Shown one piece after another: positions 9,028 through 16,446 of a DNA stretch of 64,000 bases. The notes beneath the pieces are model-generated. The model was not told the origin of the DNA and searched no databases. It worked only from the letters and a program-made list of their open reading frames with translations. The DNA is taken from assembly GCF_001679005.1 (NCBI RefSeq), contig NZ_LXTW01000001.1, forward strand, positions 144,429 to 208,428, given 5' to 3'. The translations under genes were made by a program, and so were the position numbers. Source of the DNA: Moraxella nonliquefaciens (GTDB taxonomy: Bacteria > Pseudomonadota > Gammaproteobacteria > Pseudomonadales > Moraxellaceae). Each line of letters starts with the position of its first letter. Position 1 is the stretch's first letter.

Positions 9028-9132
9028 ATGTTACATAATCATCACGTATTAGCTTATGCCATATACATGGCAAAAAGCGATGAAGAAGCCTATCGTAAAC
9101 TAAAAAGAATTGAAGCAATTCTAACTACCTAA
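9028..9132 (+). CDS. Very small early protein, 34 aa
   Basis: The frame MLHNHHVLAYAIYMAK... starts at an ATG preceded by AAGGAG at 7-8 bases and ends six bases before a strong hairpin. The C-terminal half is a charged helix. It is too short for family recognition. Support comes from the ribosome site and from the repeating gene-hairpin layout of this region. Confidence 0.5.
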   Translation: MLHNHHVLAYAIYMAKSDEEAYRKLKRIEAILTT

Positions 9133-9137
9133 ACATA

Positions 9138-9165
9138 AAACCCTTTGGAATCATCCAAAGGGTTT
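9138..9165 (+). terminator. Rho-independent terminator after the 34-aa gene
   Basis: A perfect 12-bp stem (AAACCCTTTGGA/TCCAAAGGGTTT) with a 4-base loop is followed by ATTTATTT. It would end transcripts from hairpin promoter 1. Confidence 0.75.
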
Positions 9166-9184
9166 ATTTATTTACCAAATAAAT

Positions 9185-9208
9185 AACACAAACACAAACA
9201 CAAACACC
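9185..9208. repeat. Short hexanucleotide repeat
   Basis: Three units of AACACA and one AACACC follow each other in the gap between a terminator and hairpin promoter 2. No function is evident. Confidence 0.6.
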
Positions 9209-9317
9209 CAAACAGTACAGGTGTGTAAAACTGGGTTAAAACTCTGGCAGATTTCTCTCTTGCAGGTTTTGCTAAGTTCGTAGCTTAGGACTTCTTTTGT
9301 AGTTGTAGTTTAGTAGT

Positions 9318-9338
9318 TGCCCACAGGGCAGGAAGTGG
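9318..9338 (+). promoter_or_regulatory. Hairpin early promoter 2
   Basis: TGCCC-ACA-GGGCA (9318-9330) has a 5-bp stem and a 3-base loop. The loop centre 9324 is 11 bases before GTGG at 9335. Like promoter 1 it is preceded by TAGT and followed by G/A-rich spacer and GTGGC. The new RNA could fold at once (AATCC/GGATT within GGC/GCC). It lies 66 bases upstream of the 83-aa early gene. Confidence 0.75.
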
Positions 9339-9403
9339 CAATAATCCTATTACGGATTTAGCCAATTTAACTTTTAACTTAATCCAACTATGGAGTAATT
9401 ATC

Positions 9404-9655
9404 ATGGCACGTTCAACAAACAAAATAGCTCAAAACAAAGCAGTATTTAGCAATGAGTTGAAATTGGAATTTAACCTACCAAATGGCAAGGTTATCACAC
9501 TTGGTTATCTAGCATTGTTTGAAAATAACAATCTACATAACCAAATTAGCAAGCTAACTGATGAACAATTAGCCAACCTACCAAGCAAACTAACCTGTTC
9601 AATCGTTGAAGCAGGAACTCGTTCTGAAACGAGTGAGCTAGATTTAGGCTTGTAA
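9404..9655 (+). CDS. Small early phage protein, 83 aa
   Basis: A hydrophilic protein with a beta-rich N-terminal half (KLEFNLPNGKVITLGYLALF) and a helical middle. It has no Cys pair typical of zinc proteins and no recognised domain. It is the only gene between hairpin promoter 2 and the next hairpin, and an atypical but adequate ribosome site (GGAG) precedes it. Function unknown. Confidence 0.55.
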   Translation: MARSTNKIAQNKAVFSNELKLEFNLPNGKVITLGYLALFENNNLHNQISKLTDEQLANLPSKLTCSIVEAGTRSETSELDLGL

Positions 9656-9662
9656 TCCCTTT

Positions 9663-9692
9663 AAACCTACATACATTCGTGTGTAGGTTTTT
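9663..9692 (+). terminator. Terminator-like hairpin
   Basis: A 9-bp stem (AAACCTACA/TGTAGGTTT) is followed by TTC after five T in all. It closes the 83-aa gene. Confidence 0.65.
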
Positions 9693-9715
9693 CATTCATT
9701 AAAACGGAGTACAGT

Positions 9716-9835
9716 ATGAAAGTTTTCACTTTCCTTACCACAACAATGTTAATTGTCTCAATACAAGCAGATACACGCATGGAAGCAATTCAATCACTCA
9801 AAAGTGATGGTTATACCATTGTAAAACAACTCTAA
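9716..9835 (+). CDS. Very small early protein, 39 aa
   Basis: The frame begins MKVFTFLTTTMLIVS, which looks like a short signal or membrane segment, and continues with a charged helix. CGGAG lies eight bases before the ATG. It stands between two strong hairpins. No homologue is recognised. Confidence 0.5.
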   Translation: MKVFTFLTTTMLIVSIQADTRMEAIQSLKSDGYTIVKQL

Positions 9836-9838
9836 CAC

Positions 9839-9867
9839 TTAACCCTAGCAATACAAGCTAGGGTTAA
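9839..9867 (+). terminator. 11-bp hairpin after the 39-aa gene
   Basis: A perfect stem TTAACCCTAGC/GCTAGGGTTAA with a 7-base loop begins three bases after the stop codon. No T-run follows, so an RNA-processing or stabilising role is as likely as termination. Confidence 0.5.
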
Positions 9868-9901
9868 TTCATTACCTTAAAACTAAATTAGAGAACAGTA
9901 C

Positions 9902-9976
9902 ATGATTTATACCAACAATACCCTTGCACCTATGACAGAACAAGATTGGATTGAAATAAGTCAATTTACCCTTTAA
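9902..9976 (+). CDS. Possible micropeptide, 24 aa
   Basis: MIYTNNTLAPMTEQDWIEIS... is preceded by a weak GAGA ribosome site and ends just before a hairpin. It repeats the gene-hairpin pattern of this region, which is its only support. Confidence 0.3.
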   Translation: MIYTNNTLAPMTEQDWIEISQFTL

Positions 9977-9982
9977 CAATAC

Positions 9983-10008
9983 AAGCCAGTTTGAAATATA
10001 ACTGGCTT
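9983..10008 (+). terminator. 9-bp hairpin before RNA polymerase gene
   Basis: AAGCCAGTT/AACTGGCTT with an 8-base loop lies 18 bases upstream of the RNA polymerase subunit gene. The following ATTAATT is only moderately T-rich. It may attenuate entry into the middle genes. Confidence 0.5.
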
Positions 10009-10025
10009 ATTAATTGGAATAAAAC

Positions 10026-10910
10026 ATGAACCAAACTACATTAGAAATGTTAATACACCCACAGCATTTAACCAAAGATATTAAAGAATATCTCTTGGCT
10101 GAATACGCTGATGATATTTCAAATATCAAAACAGTCTTACAAGATTATCTAAACCAAGATTATTGGGATAGTAAAAATGAAAGACTTGCTATTATTAAAA
10201 CCTTTGATTTACAAACAGTCATATTAGATATACTTACTTCATTGGTCTTAATTGCTGATGATTATATGCCCTTGATAAGTGTTTGCTCTGCTAAACAGAT
10301 TAAGGGTATGAATAAAGTACAATCAGCTACAACAATGGGTGAAATACTTCATTGCATAGATACAACAGAATTAATCCTATGGGATAAACCAAAAGATAAA
10401 ATATTAGTTCGTTCTAATATGGCTTTATCTGATGACTTAGAAAGACGGTTAAATATCATGTGTGTCTTACCACCAATGATGACCAAACCAAGAAAACTAA
10501 CTCATAATAAATCATCTGGTTTCTTAACAATTAATAATGACAGTCTTATCTTAGGTGATAAAGAAAATCACCATGATGAGTGTATCAGTCTTGATGTGCT
10601 AAATACGCTAAACAGCCAAGCATTATGCTTAGACCTAGACATCTGTTATAAATTTGAAAAAGAGTTTACATCAGACTTTGATATAGATACTGATGAATAC
10701 AAAAACCAAAAGAAAACTTATGATAAAGCCAAAGAACAGTTTGAGTTCTTTCGTGATAAGTTAGCTGATAATACCATATTCTTTACCCACAAAGTAGATA
10801 AGCGTGGCAGAGTATATAGTCAAGGCTATCAGATGAATACCCAAGGTACAAGCTATGAAAAGGCTTGTATTAATCTTAAAACCAAAGAATACGTTACAGG
10901 TGAATTATGA
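10026..10910 (+). CDS. RNA polymerase N-terminal subunit (N4 RNAP1-like)
   Basis: The 294-residue protein ends with a DKRGRVYSQGYQMNTQG segment (about residues 260-275). This matches the DxRGR motif of T7-family single-subunit RNA polymerases, which contacts the template near the active site. The catalytic motifs A, B and C are absent and are found in the gene at 11153. This division is that of N4 RNAP II, a heterodimer made from gp15 and gp16. It is the first large gene of the rightward block and probably drives middle transcription. The 10940-11134 gene separates the two subunits. Confidence 0.85.
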   Translation: MNQTTLEMLIHPQHLTKDIKEYLLAEYADDISNIKTVLQDYLNQDYWDSKNERLAIIKTFDLQTVILDILTSLVLIADDYMPLISVCSAKQIKGMNKVQSATTMGEILHCIDTTELILWDKPKDKILVRSNMALSDDLERRLNIMCVLPPMMTKPRKLTHNKSSGFLTINNDSLILGDKENHHDECISLDVLNTLNSQALCLDLDICYKFEKEFTSDFDIDTDEYKNQKKTYDKAKEQFEFFRDKLADNTIFFTHKVDKRGRVYSQGYQMNTQGTSYEKACINLKTKEYVTGEL

Positions 10911-10939
10911 CCTGTAAGGCATAATGAACGGAGTAAATT

Positions 10940-11134
10940 ATGATTTATACATTTGATAGATATAAAAATGTATCAGTATCAATAGGTATCGTTTTTCTCA
11001 AAGGTTTTGAGGATAACGGTGATACCTTTTTCCAATCAGTTGGTGTAATGAGAGACAATGAAACCATTGAACAAGCATTAGACAGACTTGGGGTAGACTT
11101 TGATACCGTCTATCCTGATTACATCATTCAATAA
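10940..11134 (+). CDS. Hypothetical protein, 64 aa, between RNA polymerase subunits
   Basis: A small acidic protein with a likely beta-hairpin N-terminus (MIYTFDRYKNVSVSIGIVF) and a helical C-terminal segment. CGGAG lies at a good distance from the ATG. It lies between the two RNA polymerase subunit genes. No family is recognised, and a role with the polymerase is possible only by position. Confidence 0.5.
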   Translation: MIYTFDRYKNVSVSIGIVFLKGFEDNGDTFFQSVGVMRDNETIEQALDRLGVDFDTVYPDYIIQ

Positions 11135-11152
11135 CTTATATAGGTAATAATT

Positions 11153-12613
11153 ATGAAAACCAAAGTAGTGAATAAATATAAAGAACCTTATGATATTTAT
11201 ATAGGGCGTGGTAGTAAGTGGGGTAATCCTTACCCTATTACAGCTAACCAAGATAGAAAAACAGTTATTCAAGCATACAAAGAATATCTGTTAAACAGTC
11301 CAGAACTATTAAAAGATTTACATGAACTAAAAGGTAAAACATTAGGTTGTTTTTGTAAACCTAAACCTTGTCATGGGGATATTTTAATAGAACTTATAAA
11401 CCAACTGGATAAACCAAAGGAATTACCAATGAAACAGTTTAATGCAATGCAGTACCTAGCTATTGACATTGCCAATCACTATGGCTTAGGTAAGCTAAAC
11501 TATGAAGACCGTATTGAATGGGTTAAAACCAATGAAAAATATTTAGAAGATTTCCAAGACCAAGCAGAAGAACCTATATTATACTATAAGGCTGTTAAAG
11601 CATTAAGAGATGTGCAGTCAGGTAAACCCATAGGTCATACAGTAGCTCTTGATGCTAGTAACTCAGGATTGCAGATTATGTCTGCTCTGATGCGTTGTAA
11701 AAAGGGTGCTAGTCTAACAGGCATTATTGACCCAGATAACCGTGTAGATGGTTATACACTCATTACAGAGCGTGTAAATGCTAAATTAGATAATAATTTA
11801 AATATTCCCAGAAAGAAAGCCAAAGAAGCTACAATGACAGCTTTTTATGGCAGTACAGCAGTACCAGAACGTATCTTTGGAGACAATGTAGATGTATTTT
11901 ATGAAGTCCTAGAAGAAGAATGTGCTGGTGCATGGGAATTAAACCAAATTTTAATACAGTCATGGAACAAAAAAGCATTAAGCCATTCATGGTATCTACC
12001 AGATGGTCATTATGCTTATTGTCCTGTAATGCAAACAGTATCTAAAAGAGCTACTCTATCTGATTGGGATTGCACACCAGTCATGGAGTATAAAGAAAAT
12101 ATGGCTTTGAAGTTTGGTCTATCTAATAGTGCCAATGCAATTCACAGTATTGATGGTTATTTACTTAGAACATTGGTTAGACGTTGTAACTATAAACCAA
12201 AGCTAATTAAGAATGCTAGACAAGCACTTATTGATAGTACAGATGAGTTTAATACGGATAATGTATTAAATAAACGTTGGTTTAAAACTAAGATGGCAGA
12301 TATTGCTGATTTAAAAACCATAACCAATAAAGCCAATGAATTAGATAAGGAGTTAAAAGATGAATTAGTTCGTATATTTGATATGGTACTATCACACGAA
12401 CCATTTGATGTGATTTGTATTCACGATAGTTTTGCTACACACCCAAACCATTGTAATCAGCTTAGATTTCACTACAAAGAGATTTTAGCTGAGATTAGTG
12501 ATAGTACCATAATTGATGACATCTGTAATCAACTTTACGGTGATGAAGATACCATTGGTAAAGGAGAAAGTATCAGTCAATATATCAGAAATAGTAACTA
12601 TGCTATCTCATAA
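11153..12613 (+). CDS. DUF4326 domain fused to N4 RNAP2-like polymerase subunit
   Basis: Residues 1-90 form a DUF4326-type domain (IGRGSKWGNPYPI, GCFCKPKPCHGD). From about residue 93 the protein is the catalytic part of a T7-like RNA polymerase: motif A ALDASNSGLQ with Asp167, motif B with Lys near 222 and the AFYGS segment ending at 234, and motif C IHDSFATHP with Asp425, nearly the T7 motif. N4 gp16 is about 400 residues, the size of the part after residue 92. An internal ATG at 11429 is in frame and is preceded by AAAGGAA, so both a fusion and a free RNAP2 may be made. The partner is the 10026-10910 product. Confidence 0.85.
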   Translation: MKTKVVNKYKEPYDIYIGRGSKWGNPYPITANQDRKTVIQAYKEYLLNSPELLKDLHELKGKTLGCFCKPKPCHGDILIELINQLDKPKELPMKQFNAMQYLAIDIANHYGLGKLNYEDRIEWVKTNEKYLEDFQDQAEEPILYYKAVKALRDVQSGKPIGHTVALDASNSGLQIMSALMRCKKGASLTGIIDPDNRVDGYTLITERVNAKLDNNLNIPRKKAKEATMTAFYGSTAVPERIFGDNVDVFYEVLEEECAGAWELNQILIQSWNKKALSHSWYLPDGHYAYCPVMQTVSKRATLSDWDCTPVMEYKENMALKFGLSNSANAIHSIDGYLLRTLVRRCNYKPKLIKNARQALIDSTDEFNTDNVLNKRWFKTKMADIADLKTITNKANELDKELKDELVRIFDMVLSHEPFDVICIHDSFATHPNHCNQLRFHYKEILAEISDSTIIDDICNQLYGDEDTIGKGESISQYIRNSNYAIS

Positions 12614-12616
12614 ATG

Positions 12617-12723
12617 CAACCTAACAAACAAACCCAGTTATTGAGTATGAAGCGAACGTAAGCCGTAGCGTGAGCGTAGGCTTACATGAGCTGTAATACG
12701 AGATAACACAGTTTGTTAGGTTG
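12617..12723 (+). other. Nested inverted repeat of unknown function
   Basis: A perfect 13-bp repeat (CAACCTAACAAAC at 12617-12629 with its complement at 12711-12723) encloses a second 7-bp repeat (GTAAGCC at 12658-12664 with GGCTTAC at 12679-12685) and a weaker stem between them. The RNA would form one long rod of about 107 nt. It starts three bases after the RNAP2 stop and ends 30 bases before hairpin promoter 3. No T-run follows. Confidence 0.65.
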
Positions 12724-12753
12724 TCTTGTTAAAGACAGTTTAATATGTATTGT

Positions 12754-12775
12754 GCGTGTTCCACGCCCTTGTGGG
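12754..12775 (+). promoter_or_regulatory. Hairpin promoter 3
   Basis: GCGTG-TTC-CACGC (12754-12766) has a 5-bp stem and a 3-base loop. Its centre 12760 is 11 bases before GTGGG at 12771. It belongs to the TTC-loop subclass shared with the sites at 24670 and 30768, which also share a pyrimidine-rich spacer and the GTGGGTT start. Confidence 0.75.
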
Positions 12776-12852
12776 TTGTGAAGTTACTACAACCTACCAC
12801 AATATAAACCAAGTGCCATTTAAACCTAGTAGAAATACTAGGTCTTTTTTTT
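12771..12852 (+). ncRNA. Putative short RNA between hairpin promoter and terminator
   Basis: An RNA begun at the GTGGG of hairpin promoter 3 would meet a perfect 8-bp terminator after about 75-80 nt and contains no open frame with a start. Its 5' part can pair (GGTTGT with ACAACC), giving a two-hairpin RNA. Read-through would serve the genes from 12868. It may be a leader that attenuates or a stable small RNA. Confidence 0.45.
12824..12852 (+). terminator. Strong rho-independent terminator
   Basis: ACCTAGTA-GAAA-TACTAGGT is followed by C and eight T. The tetraloop and T-run make it one of the clearest terminators in the prophage. Confidence 0.85.
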
Positions 12853-12867
12853 ATCTAGGAGTTACCT

Positions 12868-13035
12868 ATGAAAATAGATGACATAATTAAATTCTATGAA
12901 TATTTATTTAAAGATAACCCAATAGCTTTAAATGAAATTTACCAACAGGCTTGTAACTTCTACCAAGCCAATATTAACCAAGTAACTAGTATGGAGCAAT
13001 TTCATGACCATAAAACTAAACCAACAAGAACTTAA
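12868..13035 (+). CDS. Small hypothetical phage protein, 55 aa
   Basis: MKIDDIIKFYEYLFKD... is helical with acidic N-terminus. TAGGAG lies at a good distance from the ATG. The last 32 bases overlap the next gene in another frame. The first gene after the terminator at 12824, it probably depends on read-through or on middle transcription. No family recognised. Confidence 0.5.
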   Translation: MKIDDIIKFYEYLFKDNPIALNEIYQQACNFYQANINQVTSMEQFHDHKTKPTRT

Positions 13036-13243
13036 TTGGGTTGCTAATGAATTTCAAAATGACAGAACAGTACAAGAGATTGCTATTGATACTGGCATGT
13101 CTGTAAGCAACGTTAAAAGAGCATTGGCAGAGAAAGGTTTATTATCGCTTAGTTGGTATAAGACCACTGATGAAATCCAAATGCTTAATTATTTAAAAGC
13201 AATGGGTGTTAATAATTTAATTGATTTAAGAGGTGTATTATGA
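13004..13243 (+). CDS. Small helix-turn-helix protein, 79 aa
   Basis: Residues 10-45 (LNWVANEFQNDRTVQEIAID, TGMSVSNVKRALAEKG) read as a helix-turn-helix: a trigger segment, AIDTGMS turn and recognition helix. The rest is a short extension. Such small proteins may bind DNA as transcription factors. It is the only clear HTH protein in this part of the prophage, but its orientation with replication genes suggests an early or middle regulator rather than a lysogenic repressor. GGAG precedes the ATG. Confidence 0.6.
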   Translation: MTIKLNQQELNWVANEFQNDRTVQEIAIDTGMSVSNVKRALAEKGLLSLSWYKTTDEIQMLNYLKAMGVNNLIDLRGVL

Positions 13244-13629
13244 AACCTTTAGAAGTATTAGAAGCACTAAGACTAGGTAAAGAAGTTGAATATAAGTATC
13301 TTGATGATACTTGGGTTGAATATAAACAAACTTCACCTGTTGGTATATTAACCAGTACAGAATACTCATTTCGTATTAAACCAGTAGAGATGATTACTGT
13401 TGGTGATATATCATTTCCTAAACCAATAACAGAGTTACCTGTTGGAGCTACCAAAATACATGTTGTGGACTTCTACTATGCTGACCCACAATGTAAAGTA
13501 TACAATGAACCTGTAACAATGGATATATTGATTAAACATGGTGTAGCTCATCTAACCAGAGAGAATGCTATTGCTCATGCAAAAGCATTAATTAAATTAA
13601 GTGGTGGTACTTATGATTCATCTAGTTAA
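13240..13629 (+). CDS. Hypothetical phage protein, 129 aa
   Basis: The N-terminal 50 residues (KPLEVLEALRLGKEVEYKYLDDTWVEYK) resemble the common phage fold that begins with 'eAl.aLl.Gk.v....w.. y' and is found in many small phage proteins of unknown function. The middle contains a Pro-rich beta segment. Its start overlaps the preceding stop by four bases (ATGA). No enzymatic motif is visible. Confidence 0.55.
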   Translation: MKPLEVLEALRLGKEVEYKYLDDTWVEYKQTSPVGILTSTEYSFRIKPVEMITVGDISFPKPITELPVGATKIHVVDFYYADPQCKVYNEPVTMDILIKHGVAHLTRENAIAHAKALIKLSGGTYDSSS

Positions 13630-13927
13630 ACAAAACCCTATACAAGGTCTTCCTTATTTACACTATGACAGTAAATTCTTTATTGCTACTGATGTTGTAG
13701 ACTCTACGGCTTGTGCTTTACTAGACCCCAAGCAGTTTATGATAGACGGTAGCAGTCCATTTATTGTTAAACCAAATCCAAATGATTTACTGGTTATTTA
13801 TGACAATAAATTAAAGACATTTGATTTAGGGTATTGGATTGATGATACACAATCTTTCTTGATAACTGAAACCAACCAAGAAATTTATTCAAAAGATTTA
13901 TATTATCAATATATTAGTATGGAGTAA
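13613..13927 (+). CDS. Hypothetical phage protein, 104 aa
   Basis: The reading frame also has a GTG 12 bases earlier, but the ATG at 13613 is preferred. It overlaps the end of the previous gene by 17 bases. The protein is beta-rich with two Asp/Tyr-rich loops (LLVIYDNKLKTFDLGYWIDD). No domain recognised. Confidence 0.5.
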   Translation: MIHLVKQNPIQGLPYLHYDSKFFIATDVVDSTACALLDPKQFMIDGSSPFIVKPNPNDLLVIYDNKLKTFDLGYWIDDTQSFLITETNQEIYSKDLYYQYISME

Positions 13928-13931
13928 TACT

Positions 13932-14309
13932 ATGGGCTTAGATTGTTTTGTTGATGTACCAGAAATCATTGAATTTGATGATGACGGTAGAGTTACTAAC
14001 TTTATATCCAAGAAAGAAATTGCTTATTGGAGAAAATGTTGGTTTCTACACAAGTACTTAGCTAATGAGTATTTAGAGATAGACCCAACAGAAATTGAAT
14101 TTAATTGTGTCTATATTGAACTTACAGATAGTTTATTGACTGGATTACACAAAGCAATGTGTGATGAAGCGTATGAACAGTCATTATCATTTGATGAAAT
14201 TGAGTATTATGATGTAGTAGATACCGATGACATTGATGAGTTAAAGAAAGCCATCAAATTTAAAACAGAAAATCCAGAAACCAAAATCTATTATCATGGG
14301 TGGTATTAA
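13932..14309 (+). CDS. Hypothetical acidic phage protein, 125 aa
   Basis: Starts MGLDCFVDVPEIIEFDDDG with GGAG eight bases upstream. Proteins beginning MGLDCY/F and containing W..H.Y segments are widespread in phages and have unknown roles. The C-terminus ends with ETKIYYHGWY. The gene sits in the chain of overlapping small genes before the MoxR-like ATPase. Confidence 0.55.
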   Translation: MGLDCFVDVPEIIEFDDDGRVTNFISKKEIAYWRKCWFLHKYLANEYLEIDPTEIEFNCVYIELTDSLLTGLHKAMCDEAYEQSLSFDEIEYYDVVDTDDIDELKKAIKFKTENPETKIYYHGWY

Positions 14310-14337
14310 TATAAAAGAAACATTAAGGAGTAAATCA

Positions 14338-15360
14338 ATGAACACCATGCAATGTACATTAAATCAGGTAGCCCAAGTGCTACCTATTTTATTTAAATCA
14401 AAAGTAGTACCGTTTCTTCACTCATCACCTGCCATCGGTAAGAGTAGTATAGCCAAACAAATAGCAGAAAAATATCACCTAGAAGTAATTGACTTACGTC
14501 TTACTGAAATGGATGCTAGTGATATTCAAGGCTTGCCTTATTTTAAAGATGGTAAATCTACATTTCTACCTTTTGATACTTTTCCTATTGAAAGTACACC
14601 GCTACCAAAAACTAAGAAAGGGTGGCTATTACTGCTTGATGAGTTCAATTCAGCTCTACCTAGCGTACAGGCTAGTGCATACAAGCTCGTATTGGATAGG
14701 CAGGTAGGTCAGCATAAACTACATGATAAGTGTTTTATCATCGCTTGTGGTAACTTAGACAATGATAATGCCATTGTTAATACCATGTCATCAGCACTTA
14801 TCTCACGCTTTGCACATTTTTATATCCAAGTGGATAATACAGAATGGCAAGAATGGGCAGTAGCTAATGACATTCATCCAATGATTACATCCTTTCTTAA
14901 TTTCAAACCAAATCTACTCTATACATTCAATCCAGACCTAGATACACCTTATGCCAGTCCTAGAACATGGCAAATGATGAGTAAGGTATTAGACAACAAT
15001 ACACCACTTATTGTTATGGCTTCATTACTTGGTTTAGGTGTTGCCCATGAATTTAAAGCGTTCATGGAATATCACAAAGAACTGCCAACCATTGAAGACA
15101 TTCTAAAAGACCCAGAGAACTATCCAATCCCAGATATGATTGGTATTAGGTGGGCTACTTTAACAATGGTTGTTGGTCATCTAGATAAAGACATGGATAA
15201 ACTAACTACCTATCTAAAACGTTTTAGTCCTGAAATGCACATGGTTGCCCTACGGGAGATTAAAGGTAGATATGGTATAGATAAGATTGCTCAATCTAAA
15301 TTGTTAAGAGAATGGCTTACAGACTTAGGAGTCAAAGCGTATGGACATAAACCACGCTAA
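14338..15360 (+). CDS. MoxR-like AAA+ ATPase (N4 gp24-like)
   Basis: The 340-residue protein carries a degenerate Walker A (HSSPAIGKSSIAKQIA near residue 30), Walker B LLLDEFNSA near residue 100, and sensor segments typical of the MoxR/RavA branch of AAA+ proteins. These ATPases act with a VWA-domain partner as a chaperone-like pair. The partner is encoded next, overlapping by 20 bases. N4 has the same adjacent pair (gp24 and gp25). The start at 14338 has AAGGAG before it. The exact target of the pair in phage growth is unknown. Confidence 0.8.
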   Translation: MNTMQCTLNQVAQVLPILFKSKVVPFLHSSPAIGKSSIAKQIAEKYHLEVIDLRLTEMDASDIQGLPYFKDGKSTFLPFDTFPIESTPLPKTKKGWLLLLDEFNSALPSVQASAYKLVLDRQVGQHKLHDKCFIIACGNLDNDNAIVNTMSSALISRFAHFYIQVDNTEWQEWAVANDIHPMITSFLNFKPNLLYTFNPDLDTPYASPRTWQMMSKVLDNNTPLIVMASLLGLGVAHEFKAFMEYHKELPTIEDILKDPENYPIPDMIGIRWATLTMVVGHLDKDMDKLTTYLKRFSPEMHMVALREIKGRYGIDKIAQSKLLREWLTDLGVKAYGHKPR

Positions 15361-16444
15361 AAATGAAATTAGCTATGCCAAGATTAGATTATTTAACCAG
15401 TCTAATATGGTATTCACATCAAGTCTTTGTTCTATGTTAGAAACTGTATTAACTGATGAAGTGCCTTATGGTGCAACCAACGGTAAACAGTTACTAATCA
15501 ATCCAAAGACTTTTGTAGAGCTTACAGATAATGAGCAAGTATTCTTACTTGCTCATGAAACACTTCATGTAGCTTATTTACATACATTAAGACGTGATGA
15601 TAGAGACCATCAGATATTCAATATGGCTTGCGATTATGTCATTAATCTTGAATTAGTTAATCAAGGCATGACTATGATACAAGGTGGTCTATTAGACAGA
15701 AAGTATCGTGGTATGTCATCAGAAGAAGTCTATGATTTACTCAGCAAAGATAATAAACCAAAACCTAGTAACGCATTAGGTAATGATATTATCCCTAGCG
15801 ATGAATCAGCTACTGATGAGATTACAGCTAAGATTATCCAAGCAGTACATCAAGCTCAAAGAAGTAATAATTATGGTTCTGTACCTGACAGTGTAAAACG
15901 TTATGTAGGCAGTTTACATAAACCAAAGGTAAACTGGAAAGCAGTATTAAAGCGTTTTATGCTTAATGCAGGTAAAGCTGATTACTCTTGGAAGAAACCA
16001 AGAAAAAAATTACTTAACCAAGGATTTTACTTACCTAGTGTTAATTCGTTTGGTTTAAGTAAAGTAACCTTTGCTATTGATACATCAGGCTCTGTTGATG
16101 ATAAGATGTTTAGTCAGTTTATCTCTGAGATACATCATGTATTTAAACAGCTAAATCCAGATAGTATTGATTTAATGTTGTTTGATACTTCTGTTAAACT
16201 ACATAAACCAATCAAATCCACCAATGAATTAAAGAAAGTTGAATTAGTTGGTTATGGTGGTACTGATTTAAGAGATACCTTAGAGAAGTACACAAAAACC
16301 AATAGCAAAGCTCTTATTGTCATTACAGACGGTTATTTTAATACCAGACTTACCAATCCAAAGAAACCAGTATTATGGGTTATATTTAATAATCCACGGT
16401 TTACTGCTTCCTTTGGTAAAGTTATACATTTTAAATTGGAGTAA
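15341..16444 (+). CDS. Metallopeptidase/VWA-like protein (N4 gp25-like)
   Basis: The N-terminal region holds a zinc-protease motif AHETLHVAYLH (HExxH, near residue 72) followed by ACDYVIN. The C-terminal part has a VWA-like metal site DTSGSVDD (near residue 247) and the LIVITDGYF segment. This is the layout of the DUF2201 family of putative metallopeptidases with a VWA-like domain. It overlaps the upstream MoxR-like ATPase gene and probably works with it. Function in phages is not settled: remodelling of a host complex is one option. Confidence 0.8.
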   Translation: MDINHAKNEISYAKIRLFNQSNMVFTSSLCSMLETVLTDEVPYGATNGKQLLINPKTFVELTDNEQVFLLAHETLHVAYLHTLRRDDRDHQIFNMACDYVINLELVNQGMTMIQGGLLDRKYRGMSSEEVYDLLSKDNKPKPSNALGNDIIPSDESATDEITAKIIQAVHQAQRSNNYGSVPDSVKRYVGSLHKPKVNWKAVLKRFMLNAGKADYSWKKPRKKLLNQGFYLPSVNSFGLSKVTFAIDTSGSVDDKMFSQFISEIHHVFKQLNPDSIDLMLFDTSVKLHKPIKSTNELKKVELVGYGGTDLRDTLEKYTKTNSKALIVITDGYFNTRLTNPKKPVLWVIFNNPRFTASFGKVIHFKLE

Positions 16445-16446
16445 AT

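Noticed and set aside
9185..9208. AACACA repeats as a CRISPR or iteron array
   Set aside because: Units are only six bases without spacers, and there are no cas or replication initiator genes next to them.
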